This document shows positions 44,144-53,191 of a stretch of DNA of 64,000 nucleotides, in pieces (position 1 is the first letter of the stretch; every line of letters starts with the position of its first letter). The notes beneath the pieces were generated by a model. That model was not told where the DNA came from, did no database searches, and saw only the letters and a program-made list of their open reading frames with translations. Source of the stretch: Paenibacillus allorhizosphaerae (GTDB lineage Bacteria > Bacillota > Bacilli > Paenibacillales > NBRC-103111). The stretch spans positions 186,001 to 250,000 of the forward strand of contig NZ_CAJVCE010000010.1 in assembly GCF_910594985.1 (NCBI RefSeq), written 5' to 3'. Made by a program: the position numbers and the translations under genes.

Positions 44144-44686
44144 TCATTCGATCATCGCTTCCCTCGGTGCTCGATGCCATATTTCATCGACCGTTTGTTC
44201 AGGCGTCAGCCCGGATGAATCGATCCACATGCCGATCCGCGGCGTTTCCTTTCGCAGCACATCGTCCAGATCGGCTACGGTCCATATGCCGTAGCCTGTT
44301 TTGGTACGCGAAGCTTCTCTCGCTGCAACCACGTCCGCTCTCGGGCACAGGACGACAACATATAACGGCCGGCTCCGGACATAAGCAATAAAGTCATGCA
44401 GCAGCGGCCCGATCACGACGTCCTGCATAACGACGGAAAAGCCGTTTTCGCAGTAGGTGTCCGCAGCTTGCGCCGTTAACCGGTACCGCAGACGAAGCTG
44501 CTCCAGCTGCCGCTCGTCGGCGTTCGGATGCACCTCTTGCCGATCGTTCACGATCATCTTGCGGAACAAGTCCCCTCTCAAATGAACCGACGAAGCCAAT
44601 CGTTCCGACAGCAGCTGTGCGACGGTCGATTTCCCGCTGGCCATGATGCCGGTTATGAGCACCATCCGTTGTTCGCTCCATGCCAT
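44144..44686 (-). CDS. P-loop kinase, chloramphenicol-phosphotransferase-like
   Basis: The 180-residue protein has Walker A GIMASGKSTVAQLL at residues 13-26, followed by SVHLRGDLFRKMI, which resembles small-molecule kinases such as chloramphenicol 3-O-phosphotransferase and shikimate- or gluconate-kinase-like proteins. Later parts include VVLCPRADVVAARE and the C-terminal GMWIDSSGLTPEQTVDEI. A resistance role is possible, but the conserved catalytic acid of chloramphenicol phosphotransferase cannot be assigned with confidence. It is a single gene, convergent with the phosphatase gene. Confidence 0.8.
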   Translation of the reverse strand: MAWSEQRMVLITGIMASGKSTVAQLLSERLASSVHLRGDLFRKMIVNDRQEVHPNADERQLEQLRLRYRLTAQAADTYCENGFSVVMQDVVIGPLLHDFIAYVRSRPLYVVVLCPRADVVAAREASRTKTGYGIWTVADLDDVLRKETPRIGMWIDSSGLTPEQTVDEIWHRAPREAMIE

Positions 44687-44741
44687 GCGTTATTCCCCTC
44701 CTGCCTCATTTTCTCTAAAGATGTACTTCCTATCAGTATAG

Positions 44742-44906
44742 TTATTTTTCCCCGCCGGTTGTAGGAATCGTTACGTTATACTTAAACTCTCCGACAGCAC
44801 CCAGACGCTCCATTCGCAAATAAAGTTCCAAATCGCCGGTACGCGGCTCTCGTTGCAAGCGCTTAGCATCAGCACTGCTGCTCAGCTCCGATGAATCGGG
44901 CGTCAG
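44742..44906 (-). pseudogene. Possible C-terminal gene remnant
   Basis: A frame of about 54 codons reads TPDSSELSSSADAKRL, then RTGDLELYLRMERLGAVGEF, then KYNVTIPTTGGEK and a stop. The composition is protein-like and beta-strand-rich. A stop codon precedes it and there is no start or ribosome site. It seems to be the end of a deleted gene. The family is not recognised. Confidence 0.35.
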
Positions 44907-45172
44907 TCAGATGAGCATAACATATTATATAGTAGTAACTTAATGGATGCCGTTTTTCGCAAAAAGAATCAGTAATATTTATCCAATAACTACCTATATA
45001 AGGGAGTATATATCCCATCGGCACCTGCAAATCGCGTCAGAAAAGCATTTCCTGTTGGCAAATTGTTCGTTTTAAAGTAATCTTGATAGATGACGGGCGA
45101 TATATGGATATCCCACCCTATTCGCAGTAATCGCGAATGGGGGTTTTAACTGTTCGGAAAGGATGAGTAAGC

Positions 45173-46378
45173 ATGGTCAAGAGCCTGAATGCAGCCGACC
45201 AGAAGAGGCTGCTGGAAGCCTTGGAGAAGGCCAAAGAAACAAGAAAAAAAATGGGGGCTAAGGAAGAGGAGCAGCGCTGGCTGCCGTTCGAAGAACCGCT
45301 CGACCTCGCCAATTGCCTTGGGAAATTGACAAAGAACGAATTGTCGACCATTCGGGGCCATTTGGATATAAAAGGAGTAAGCTCGCTGAAGAAGCAGGAG
45401 CTCATCGAGAAGCTGGTAGACAAACTGTCGGCCATGCTGCCCGTTCTGCTTGGCAAAATGGATGAAACCCGTTACCGGATTTTGAAGCAAGTCGCAAGCC
45501 GCGGCGGTCGTGCCTTGCTTCTCCTTGAACCGCAGCAGCTCGATTACTTCAAGCAGCGGGGCTTGCTCTTCACGGGAACGTATAAAGGAAAACGCACCCT
45601 GCTCATGCCCCAGCCGCTCGCAAAGAGCTTCGAAGCAGCGGACAGCCCCTCCCTTCGCGAGACGGTTCACCGAAACACGGAATGGATTCAGCTCACGCAA
45701 GGGATGCTGTTTAACTATGGCACGCTCAACATTGCCGAGCTGGACAGCTTGATGAAGCAGCATACGGGCACGAATCTGAATTTGGATGCGTATGTAACGG
45801 TCATAGAGGACTCCTTGCCATTCTATAATGGTATCAAGCGAAGCGCTCAAGGGTACTCTCATATTCGCGTTTGGGACGATGAAAAAGTGAAACAGGAGCA
45901 CCAGTCCAGACCCGATTTGCCGTTCTATCCGTTCACGAAGTCCCAGTTGAAGCTGGCCGGTGAACCCGATTTCGTCGACCGGAATGCTACATTCCAAGCC
46001 TTTTTCGATTTCATCAAGAATCATTATGAAATATCGTCCGACGAGGCAGACCATCTCGTGGAAGAATGCGTATATGCCATCCGGAACGGGGAGTTGCCCA
46101 ATCGGCTGCTCGAATATATGCAATCCCAGATGGACATCAACGACCTGGAACTGCTCAAAGCGTTTATGGCGCATATTATGATGCTTCACAATTCGACCCG
46201 GCAATGGGATCTCAAAGGATACGCGCCCGACGATCTCTCCGCTTCCCGCAACGGGAAATCCCCGACACAACCAACGGCCAAAGCGGACGTAATCGATCTG
46301 GCGGCGAAAAAAAACGTGGGCAGAAACGACCCTTGTCCTTGCGGCAGCGGAAAAAAATATAAGAAATGCTGCGGATAA
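45173..46378 (+). CDS. SEC-C domain protein of unknown function
   Basis: The 401-residue protein ends with [19 protein letters not shown], a complete SEC-C zinc-binding motif as at the C-terminus of SecA. The N-terminal part (about 45-90) includes [30 protein letters not shown], a SAP/Rho-N-like helical segment often seen in related uncharacterised proteins. The central 250 residues match no family that I recognise. GGATGAG precedes the ATG at a distance of several bases. The MFS pump gene follows 45 bases later, but the intergenic distance does not prove an operon. Confidence 0.8.
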   Translation: MVKSLNAADQKRLLEALEKAKETRKKMGAKEEEQRWLPFEEPLDLANCLGKLTKNELSTIRGHLDIKGVSSLKKQELIEKLVDKLSAMLPVLLGKMDETRYRILKQVASRGGRALLLLEPQQLDYFKQRGLLFTGTYKGKRTLLMPQPLAKSFEAADSPSLRETVHRNTEWIQLTQGMLFNYGTLNIAELDSLMKQHTGTNLNLDAYVTVIEDSLPFYNGIKRSAQGYSHIRVWDDEKVKQEHQSRPDLPFYPFTKSQLKLAGEPDFVDRNATFQAFFDFIKNHYEISSDEADHLVEECVYAIRNGELPNRLLEYMQSQMDINDLELLKAFMAHIMMLHNSTRQWDLKGYAPDDLSASRNGKSPTQPTAKADVIDLAAKKNVGRNDPCPCGSGKKYKKCCG

Positions 46379-46423
46379 GTAATCGATGATTCCTACTAAG
46401 GATAGGTGGAGAACAAAATAAAT

Positions 46424-47830
46424 ATGCAATCACAAGCAGCCGGCAAAAACAATGAAGACGCGGCGCCGTCAAACCGGCTCGTTCAGGCGCTTTGTTTCGT
46501 GCTTTTTTTCTCGGTGATGAACGCTACGATGTTTAATGTGGCTTTGCCGGACATTGCTGCGGAGTTCCGGCTCGCACCTTCTGCGGTAAGCTGGACCGTC
46601 ACCGGCTATTCCGTTCTGTATGCGCTCGGTTCTTTGCTGTTCGGCAAGCTGGCCGATAAATATCCACTCAAGCAGCTGATTACCATCGGTTTGCTGCTGT
46701 TTTCCGGCGCGTCCGCCGTCGGTTTTTTCGCCGATTCGTATGCGCTCGTGCTTGTGTGCCGGCTGGTACAGGCGGCTGGCGCATCCTGCGTCCCGGCTTT
46801 GGTGATGCTTATTCCGGTGCGGTTTTTCCCTCCGGAACAGCGGGGCCGGGTCATGGGCGTGATCGCATCGACCATCGCTTTCTCCTCCGGACTCGGTCCG
46901 ATTGTCGGCGGATTTATCGCAGGTCATTTTCATTGGAACGGTCTGTTTCTCATTTCGCTGCTTGCGCCGGTCGCGCTGCCGTTCATCCGCAAGTCGCTCC
47001 CGCACGAGGAAGTTCGTACGGGGGAAAAAGTGGATTTGATCGGGGCGGGGATGCTTGGGGCAAGCGTCGCTTCGTTCATGCTGTCGGTCACTCAGTTTAG
47101 CCTGGCTTGGCTTGCCGCAAGCGCCGTTCTGGCGGCATGCTTCTTCTTGCGAGTTCGCAAAGCTCCCCACCCGTTCATCCGGTTGTCTTTGTTTCGTATT
47201 CCCGGCTTCGTTCACGGCCTGATTATCAGCTTCATCGCTTTATTCTCGGTATTCGGCATTTTTCTAACGACACCCATGATGTTAAAAGCGATGCATAACC
47301 TGGATGCGCAAGCCATCGGCTTTGTTTTGTTTCCAGCGGCCATGCTTGCTGCGGTGATGGGACGGCTCGGCGGCAAGCTGACCGATTCCCGGGGCAGCCG
47401 GTTCGTGCTGCTGCTTGCGTTCAGCCTGTTCATTGCAGGTCTAGTGTGCCTTTCGTCGTTTACCGGCTTGTCGCCGTGGATCATCGCTTTTTGTCTGCCG
47501 CTGATCAATGTCTCGTTTACGTTCGCACAAGCCGCCTTGGCCAAAATCGTTTCCTCCACGCTGCCGCGCGAGCAAACCGGAATCGGTATGGGCGTATACA
47601 ATCTGGTCAACTTTTTGTCCGGCGCCATCAGCGGAGCGGTATTGAGCAAAACGGTGGAGTTCGACTGGGCCGCCTTGAACGTGAATGCCGTCGGAGCGTC
47701 TTCCACGTACGGAACCGTATATTTGATATTAGCCGGCATTCTTGTCGCCAACATCATTCTTGTAAGCATGAAGCTCGAAAAGCCGATTGACGCCGTTCGG
47801 ACGATACAGCGGAGCAGCGCCAACGGGTAA
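46424..47830 (+). CDS. MFS transporter, DHA2/TetA(L)-like
   Basis: A 468-residue major facilitator with about 14 membrane segments, as in the DHA2 group of tetracycline and multidrug pumps. Motif A-like GKLADKYPLKQL lies between helices 2 and 3. The antiporter-like motif C is in SSGLGPIVGGFIAG. ATG 46424 is preferred (GGTGGAG upstream), while a GTG at 46406 would add six residues. Substrates may include drugs. Its position after the erm-like gene and a kinase gives a resistance flavour to this region. Confidence 0.88.
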   Translation: MQSQAAGKNNEDAAPSNRLVQALCFVLFFSVMNATMFNVALPDIAAEFRLAPSAVSWTVTGYSVLYALGSLLFGKLADKYPLKQLITIGLLLFSGASAVGFFADSYALVLVCRLVQAAGASCVPALVMLIPVRFFPPEQRGRVMGVIASTIAFSSGLGPIVGGFIAGHFHWNGLFLISLLAPVALPFIRKSLPHEEVRTGEKVDLIGAGMLGASVASFMLSVTQFSLAWLAASAVLAACFFLRVRKAPHPFIRLSLFRIPGFVHGLIISFIALFSVFGIFLTTPMMLKAMHNLDAQAIGFVLFPAAMLAAVMGRLGGKLTDSRGSRFVLLLAFSLFIAGLVCLSSFTGLSPWIIAFCLPLINVSFTFAQAALAKIVSSTLPREQTGIGMGVYNLVNFLSGAISGAVLSKTVEFDWAALNVNAVGASSTYGTVYLILAGILVANIILVSMKLEKPIDAVRTIQRSSANG

Positions 47831-47890
47831 ACGAACGATACACGTTAACGGCGACCATAACGATTCAAAGCATGGATTCATGCATGAAAT

Positions 47891-47937
47891 AAAAAAATGA
47901 GCGCTTCCCGCTATCTTGGGAAGTGCTCATTTTTTTC
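47891..47937 (+). terminator. Terminator after MFS gene
   Basis: A 15-base stem (AAATGAGC, one mismatch, CTTCCC and complements) has seven A residues on the left and seven T residues on the right. It is strong in both directions. Confidence 0.85.
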
Positions 47938-48073
47938 GTTTATCAACAATCGCTGCAGCCGTAAGGGATCGGTAGGTTCGCCGCAACGCCTTGGCAGAAG
48001 CGAGCGGAGTAGCGGCGATCAGCCGTCCGTCGATTGCGCCGCATGCTTACTTCTTCCCACTGCCGTCACCGTA

Positions 48074-48901
48074 TCAGCGCAGCAGCGCCAAATCTACCTT
48101 CGGTACAAGCCCTTCCTCTGCAGCCCGGCCGAGCAAAGCCGTTACGGCCGCATATCCGTCTTCGCCCAAATCGGCGGTAAATCGGTTAACATACAGATCG
48201 ATATGCGCTTGTGCCACTTCCGGAGACAGCTCCTGCGCATGGCTCATCACATACGACCGGGATGCCTCCGGGTTTGCCCATGCATATTCGACCGAGGCGC
48301 GAATCCATCCGGCGAGCGCTTCCCGGTCCATGGAACGGCGGGCGATAATCGCCCCGAGCGGAATCGGAAGGCCGGTGTCAGCTTCCCACCAGTTCCCCAG
48401 ATCCGAGAGCAGCGTCAGCCCGTATGTAGGATAAGTGAACCGGGCTTCGTGGATCACAAGTCCCGCGTCGATTTTTCCATCCCGCACGGCGGGCATAATT
48501 TCATGGAACGGCATCACCACAATTTCGCCGACGCCTCCCGACACATTTTGTGCCGCCCAGAGACGGAATAACAGATAGGCCGTCGAGCGCTCGCTCGGTA
48601 CGGCGACGCGTTTGCCGGACAATGCCGCAGGCTCTGTCGCTTCTTTCGCCAATACAAGCGGGCCGCAACCTCGTCCTAACGCCCCTCCGCAAGGCAGCAG
48701 CGCGTACTCGGACAGCACCCAAGGAAGAGCCGCATACGAAATTTTGAGCACTTCCGGTCCGCCCGGTTGAGCCGCCAAATTGTTCGTAATGTCGATGTCG
48801 GCGTACATGACGTCAAATTTCGGCGCACCGGGCACGAGCCCGTGCACCAAGGCATGGAATACAAACGTATCGTTCGGACATGGAGAAAAAGCAATATTCA
48901 T
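48074..48901 (-). CDS. mqnD: 1,4-dihydroxy-6-naphthoate synthase
   Basis: MqnD converts cyclic dehypoxanthinyl futalosine to 1,4-dihydroxy-6-naphthoate in the futalosine route to menaquinone. The 275-residue protein has the periplasmic-binding-protein-like fold of the family. It starts with IAFSPCPNDTFVFHALVHG and has the conserved region KISYAALPWVLSEYALLPCG and later VIHEARFTYPTYGL. ATG 48901 is chosen because GGAGGTG precedes it and the conserved sequence begins at once. It overlaps mqnB by four bases (ATGA). mqnA, mqnC and later genes are outside the window. Confidence 0.95.
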   Translation of the reverse strand: MNIAFSPCPNDTFVFHALVHGLVPGAPKFDVMYADIDITNNLAAQPGGPEVLKISYAALPWVLSEYALLPCGGALGRGCGPLVLAKEATEPAALSGKRVAVPSERSTAYLLFRLWAAQNVSGGVGEIVVMPFHEIMPAVRDGKIDAGLVIHEARFTYPTYGLTLLSDLGNWWEADTGLPIPLGAIIARRSMDREALAGWIRASVEYAWANPEASRSYVMSHAQELSPEVAQAHIDLYVNRFTADLGEDGYAAVTALLGRAAEEGLVPKVDLALLR

Positions 48902-49605
48902 GAGAACACCTCCGCTATGATGGAACTTACCGTTTCCAGCGCGTCCAATGCTTCCTTGATTCGCCATGCGGACCGGTCGCGCGGGCCGACCGCATTCGAG
49001 ACGGCGCGAATTTCGAGGATGGGCAGCCCGAAGTGGCGGGCTGCGACGGCTGCGCCATAGCCTTCCATCGCCTCGGCCGCTGCGCCCGGCACCCGCCCGG
49101 ACAGCTCCAAAGCTCCCTCCGCGGTGCCCGTCACGGTCGATACCGTGAGCACCGGGCCGGAGACGGCGGGCAACCCGGCGGCCAGCAACGCCCCTGTCAG
49201 GCGAGCCGCCGAGCCGCCGTCGACTTCAGCGCGAGCCGAGCCGAAGCCCAGCTCGTCCAAGCTGATGAAGCCATCCGGCGATTGCGCCCCTAAATCCGCG
49301 GCGACGATCTCGCTCGCAATAACGACCGTGCCGATCTCGGCTCGTCCGGCAAACCCGCCGGCAATGCCGGCATTGATCACAAGGCCGTATCCGGCTTTGG
49401 ACAACGCCAACGCCGCGGCCGTACGAGCCGCGGTCGCCGCCGAACCGACGCCGGACACGATCACGTCAATCCGGTCACACTTACCGGCGAGACCGCGCTC
49501 CACCGCCTCTTTCTCCGCGGCAACCGAGGTGACGATCAGGATACGCGTTCCCGCACCGGATAGGCCGGTAACGTCGGTCGTTCCTATTTGTGCATCCAAG
49601 CTCAT
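48898..49605 (-). CDS. mqnB: Futalosine hydrolase
   Basis: MqnB removes hypoxanthine from futalosine in the futalosine menaquinone pathway. The 235-residue protein belongs to the purine phosphorylase/MTA nucleosidase fold: ILIVTSVAAEKEAV at the start, INAGIAGGFAGRAEIGTVV in the middle, and the active-site segment EAMEGYGAAVAA with the later EIRAVSNAVGPRDRS. The first gene of an mqnB-mqnD pair, with an overlap to mqnD. The pathway indicates that the organism makes menaquinone by this route rather than by the classical one. Confidence 0.93.
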   Translation of the reverse strand: MSLDAQIGTTDVTGLSGAGTRILIVTSVAAEKEAVERGLAGKCDRIDVIVSGVGSAATAARTAAALALSKAGYGLVINAGIAGGFAGRAEIGTVVIASEIVAADLGAQSPDGFISLDELGFGSARAEVDGGSAARLTGALLAAGLPAVSGPVLTVSTVTGTAEGALELSGRVPGAAAEAMEGYGAAVAARHFGLPILEIRAVSNAVGPRDRSAWRIKEALDALETVSSIIAEVFS

Positions 49606-49722
49606 TTTATTCGATTCCCCTTATCGGCGTATCTTGACTCGTTCCTGTAACGATCTAAAGGACCAACGCTTATTAGTAATAAGGTACTCCGAACTTCTCT
49701 TCATGTAAAGAGGAACGGCCCG

Positions 49723-50916
49723 TTAATGCGCCGAACCCGCACGATCGATATGCATCAAGTGCTTGCGATTGATCCAGATGAACAACACCGATAAGAGGAC
49801 AAAGCCGCCTCCGACAATGAATGGAACATGCGGGTTGAACACTTCGGCAAGCTTGCCTGCCATCCAAGGCGCCGCCGCGCCACCGAGAAAGCGGAGAAAA
49901 CTGTATGCAGCGGAAGCCGTAGAGCGTTCGACCGGCGCGGATTGCATCACGGCTGTCGTAATGAGCGTATTGTTGTTGCCGAGAAAAGCGCCTGCAATAA
50001 TGACCGCGGCAATGACGATCCCCTTCGCATCGGTCCAAATCCCCATCGCGAGCAGCGTAACGGCGAACAACAACAGCATGGCGATCATCGATTTGATCGT
50101 TCCGAATTGTTTCTCCAATCGGGGCGCCACAAACACGGAAGTCACCGCGAGCAAAAGCCCCCATCCCAAGAACACATATCCAAGCCCGCGTTCCTTCAAG
50201 TGCATGACAAACGGCGAATACGCAAGCAAAGTGAAAAAGCCGAAGTTGTACAGCAAAGCCGTCAGGCCGAGCGTCAACAAACCGCGGTATTTCAGCGCAC
50301 GGAACGGGTCCAGCAGCGAGCTTTTCTTTTTGACGACGTTCTTCGTTCTGGGCATGATAAACAAAAGGAACAAGAAAGCGATAACCATCAGTACGCTTAC
50401 CCCGAAGAACGGTCCGCGCCACGAAATGGAGCCGAGTTCTCCGCCGAGCAGCGGCCCTACGGATATGCCGATGCCGATAGCCGCCTCATACAATATAATG
50501 GCTTGTGCCGTGCCCGCCGTCGACAAAGAGACGATCGCGGACAAAGCCGTAGCGACAAACAGCGCATTGCCGAGCCCCCAGCCGCCCCGCAAACCGACCA
50601 ATTCCCAAATGCCACTCGACCATCCGCCAAGCGCCGCAAATAAAGCGATAATAATAATGCCGCAGAGCAGCGTGTTTTTCACCCCGAGCCGAGTAGATAT
50701 GACGCCTGTCACGAGCATGGCTACCGCCATAACAAGATTGTAGCTGGTAAACAGCAAAGTGACCTGGCTTTGCGAGGCATTCATTTTTTCGGCGATCGCC
50801 GGCAAGATCGGATCGACCAGCCCGATCCCCATAAATGCGATAACGCAAGCGAAAGCAACAGCCCATACCGCTTTCGGCTGACTTAACATGTTTGTTTTTC
50901 CCACTGCTCGTTCCAT
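49723..50916 (-). CDS. MFS transporter, 12-helix type
   Basis: A 397-residue major facilitator. The sequence begins with a short cytoplasmic part and then AVAFACVIAFMGIGLVDPIL. Motif A is degenerate (ISTRLGVKNTLL). It has about 12 membrane segments and is similar to drug or sugar efflux pumps of the Bmr/YceL type. AAGGAG is 11 bases before the ATG. It lies 30 bases after the MerR gene on the same strand and is likely its target. Confidence 0.9.
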   Translation of the reverse strand: MERAVGKTNMLSQPKAVWAVAFACVIAFMGIGLVDPILPAIAEKMNASQSQVTLLFTSYNLVMAVAMLVTGVISTRLGVKNTLLCGIIIIALFAALGGWSSGIWELVGLRGGWGLGNALFVATALSAIVSLSTAGTAQAIILYEAAIGIGISVGPLLGGELGSISWRGPFFGVSVLMVIAFLFLLFIMPRTKNVVKKKSSLLDPFRALKYRGLLTLGLTALLYNFGFFTLLAYSPFVMHLKERGLGYVFLGWGLLLAVTSVFVAPRLEKQFGTIKSMIAMLLLFAVTLLAMGIWTDAKGIVIAAVIIAGAFLGNNNTLITTAVMQSAPVERSTASAAYSFLRFLGGAAAPWMAGKLAEVFNPHVPFIVGGGFVLLSVLFIWINRKHLMHIDRAGSAH

Positions 50917-50945
50917 TGCAACGCATTCTCCTTTTTGATAATCAT

Positions 50946-51380
50946 TTATTGCCCTTCCCCGCTCTCTCTGGCAATGGCCTGTTGAACCCGCAGATGAAAT
51001 TGCTCCACTTCATCGCGTATTTCAATCATTTTCATTAGCTTTTCGTTAATAAGTCGCAGCTGGTTGCCGACGACCGGTTCAATCTCCAGCAGCTTCTTGA
51101 GCTTCTCGCCCTGGTCTTCCGTCTGTCTGTAGCCTTGCCGATAACTATCCAATTGTTCGCTGATCCCGATATAGGTTTGCAGCTCTTGCAAGGAAAACCC
51201 CAACACATCGCGAGCGTTAATCAGCCGCTTCAGCCGTTCGATATGCTCGCGCGTGTAGAGCCGTATGCCGCCGTCGCTTCGTTCCGGAGGGGGCAGCAAG
51301 CCGATTTCCTCGTAGTAGCGCAGCGTCCGTTTCGTCAACCCGCATTCCTTGGCTACTTCATCGATTTTGTACTTTTCCAA
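50946..51380 (-). CDS. MerR-family transcriptional regulator
   Basis: The 144-residue protein has the MerR DNA-binding domain (YKIDEVAKECGLTKRTLRYY, then GGIRLYTREHIERLKRL) and a long coiled-coil dimerisation helix. The C-terminal part lacks the metal-binding cysteines of MerR or CueR and the larger ligand domain of BmrR, so the effector is unknown. TTG 51380 is chosen because AAGGAG is ten bases before it. Earlier in-frame codons run through the operator and promoter. It is the first gene of a merR-MFS operon and probably controls the pump. Confidence 0.9.
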   Translation of the reverse strand: MEKYKIDEVAKECGLTKRTLRYYEEIGLLPPPERSDGGIRLYTREHIERLKRLINARDVLGFSLQELQTYIGISEQLDSYRQGYRQTEDQGEKLKKLLEIEPVVGNQLRLINEKLMKMIEIRDEVEQFHLRVQQAIARESGEGQ

Positions 51381-51417
51381 GCGTATCCTGCTCCTTCCGC
51401 GCAAATCAACGTTTCTT

Positions 51418-51446
51418 ATCATAATACAACTTAACGTTAACGTCAA
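51418..51446 (-). promoter_or_regulatory. Promoter of merR-MFS operon
   Basis: TTGACG, 17 bases, TATGAT on the minus strand. MerR-activated promoters usually have 19-20 base spacers, so this looks like a normal promoter covered by the operator, which suggests repression. Confidence 0.55.
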
Positions 51447-51455
51447 CGTTAAGTT
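51428..51455. promoter_or_regulatory. Near-perfect palindrome, MerR operator candidate
   Basis: A 28-base inverted repeat with halves AACTTAACGTT(A/G)AC. It overlaps the -35 box and the spacer of the merR promoter. The AACTTAACGTT half-site resembles AdhR/NmlR-type MerR boxes (CTTAAAGTT). Its location strongly suggests autoregulation. Confidence 0.65.
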
Positions 51456-51605
51456 TTACTTTCGGCTTATTTTCTTTTCGTTTTTTTCTTCGTCGCCGGC
51501 ATGCACAAAGGATTTGTTTTATTACTATCGTGCACTGTGCGGATATATTTCATTCCGATGGAAATAGTAAGGAAAGTTATATCGGTTGATTAAGGTGGTG
51601 GAACG

Positions 51606-53177
51606 ATGAAATCGCTCAGCAAAATCGTGCGATATTTGTTGGATCGCCCCTCGCGGCAATTCGACACGCAGGCTCAAGGCCATGCCGTCAAGCAAACGCT
51701 CGCAGCTTCGCTTCGCGACAACTTCGAGCATATTCAAGGCACCTTTGGCGGCAGCACCGATGTCGTTATGCAAGAAATGACCATTAACGATACTCATCCG
51801 CATACGATCGGAGTCATATACATTCATGGGATGGTTAGCCCTCAAGCGGTACAAAATTTGATCCTGGACTCGATTCCATCCGATCCTGGCCCGTTCTCGC
51901 TGCAAACGCTGAAGAACGCCATGACCGCTCTTGGCAAGGTGCAGGAGATTACCGATCTGCCATCGCTGTGCCGCGCCATTTTGTCCGGTTCCACCGTTAT
52001 CCTACCGGATGGCTGGGCACTTGGTTTGGCTGCGAATACGCAAGGGGGCGAGCATCGTTCCGTTGAGGAGCCCTCTTCCCAATCGGTCGTCCGCGGCCCC
52101 CGTGAAGGCTTCACTGAGCAGATCAACACGAATACGGCGCTGATTCGCCGCAAGATCAAAGATCCGAACTTGTGGCTGGAAACGATGACGATCGGCCGCA
52201 TTACCCAAACCGAAGTTGCCCTTATGTACATCAACGGCATTGTGAACGACAAGCTAGTGGAGGAAGCCCGAATCCGTCTCGGGCGCATCGATATTGACGG
52301 TATACTGGAGAGCGGCAATATAGAAGAACTGATTCAGGACGAAACCTATACCCCATTTCCTACCCTGTACAATTCGGAACGGCCGGATGTCATTGCGTCA
52401 GGCTTGATGGAAGGACGCATTGCGATTCTGGTGGACGGCACACCGTTTGTCCTGATGGCGCCCGCGTTGTTCACGCAATTTTACCAATCGGCGGAAGACT
52501 ATTATCAACGAGCCGACTTCGCTACGCTACTGCGAATTTTAAGATACGTATGCTTCTTTATCTCTTTGCTCGCTCCCGCCCTTTATATTGCCATCACCAC
52601 GTTCCATCAAGAACTATTGCCAAGCTCGCTGCTGTTCAGTCTGGCGGCGCAGCGCGAAGGGATTCCTTTCCCGGCATTTGTCGAAGCTTTGCTTATGGAA
52701 ACTACATTTGAGATTTTGCGCGAAGCCGGCGTCAGGCTGCCCAAAACGGTCGGACAAGCGGTTTCCATCGTGGGGGCGCTGGTCATCGGCCAGGCGGCCG
52801 TTGAAGCCGGTCTCGTGTCGCCGGCAATGGTCATCGTGGTTGCGATTACGGCCATATCCAACTTTGTCATTCCTTCGTTCAACATGGGCATTTCGATCCG
52901 TATTTTGCGATTTTTGCTCATGCTTTTTGGGGCCACGTTCGGGCTATTCGGCATAACCGTAGGGTTGATCGGCATTGTGCAGCATCTGTGCAGCATACGC
53001 TCCTTCGGGGTACCGTACATGTCTCCCATGGCACCGTTCATCTCCGAAGATCAAAAAGATACGATTATTCGTTTGCCGCAGTGGGGATTGTTAACGCGGC
53101 CGCGATTTATAAGCCAAAAAAACATATACAGGCAAAATAAAGACCGTCCTGAAAAGCCGGAACGAAGAAAGCCGTAA
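51606..53177 (+). CDS. Spore germination receptor subunit A (GerKA/GerAA-like)
   Basis: Subunit A of a GerA-type germinant receptor in the inner membrane of the spore. The 523-residue protein starts with an N-terminal cytoplasmic part of about 290 residues that contains DVVMQEMTINDTHPHTIGVIY and INGIVNDKLVEEARIRL. Membrane helices follow with IAILVDGTPFVLMAPALF, PALYIAITTFHQELLPSSLL and REGIPFPAFVEALLMETTFEI, all typical. A basic C-terminal tail ends it. GGTGG precedes the ATG. It is the first gene of a four-gene receptor operon. A forespore promoter (sigma-G) is expected, but I could not draw one confidently. Confidence 0.93.
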   Translation: MKSLSKIVRYLLDRPSRQFDTQAQGHAVKQTLAASLRDNFEHIQGTFGGSTDVVMQEMTINDTHPHTIGVIYIHGMVSPQAVQNLILDSIPSDPGPFSLQTLKNAMTALGKVQEITDLPSLCRAILSGSTVILPDGWALGLAANTQGGEHRSVEEPSSQSVVRGPREGFTEQINTNTALIRRKIKDPNLWLETMTIGRITQTEVALMYINGIVNDKLVEEARIRLGRIDIDGILESGNIEELIQDETYTPFPTLYNSERPDVIASGLMEGRIAILVDGTPFVLMAPALFTQFYQSAEDYYQRADFATLLRILRYVCFFISLLAPALYIAITTFHQELLPSSLLFSLAAQREGIPFPAFVEALLMETTFEILREAGVRLPKTVGQAVSIVGALVIGQAAVEAGLVSPAMVIVVAITAISNFVIPSFNMGISIRILRFLLMLFGATFGLFGITVGLIGIVQHLCSIRSFGVPYMSPMAPFISEDQKDTIIRLPQWGLLTRPRFISQKNIYRQNKDRPEKPERRKP

Positions 53178-53191
53178 ACGAGGTTATGAAC

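Noticed and set aside
44144-44686. Calling the P-loop kinase a chloramphenicol resistance gene
   Set aside because: The Walker motif and general layout fit, but the residues specific to chloramphenicol phosphotransferase cannot be confirmed by eye.
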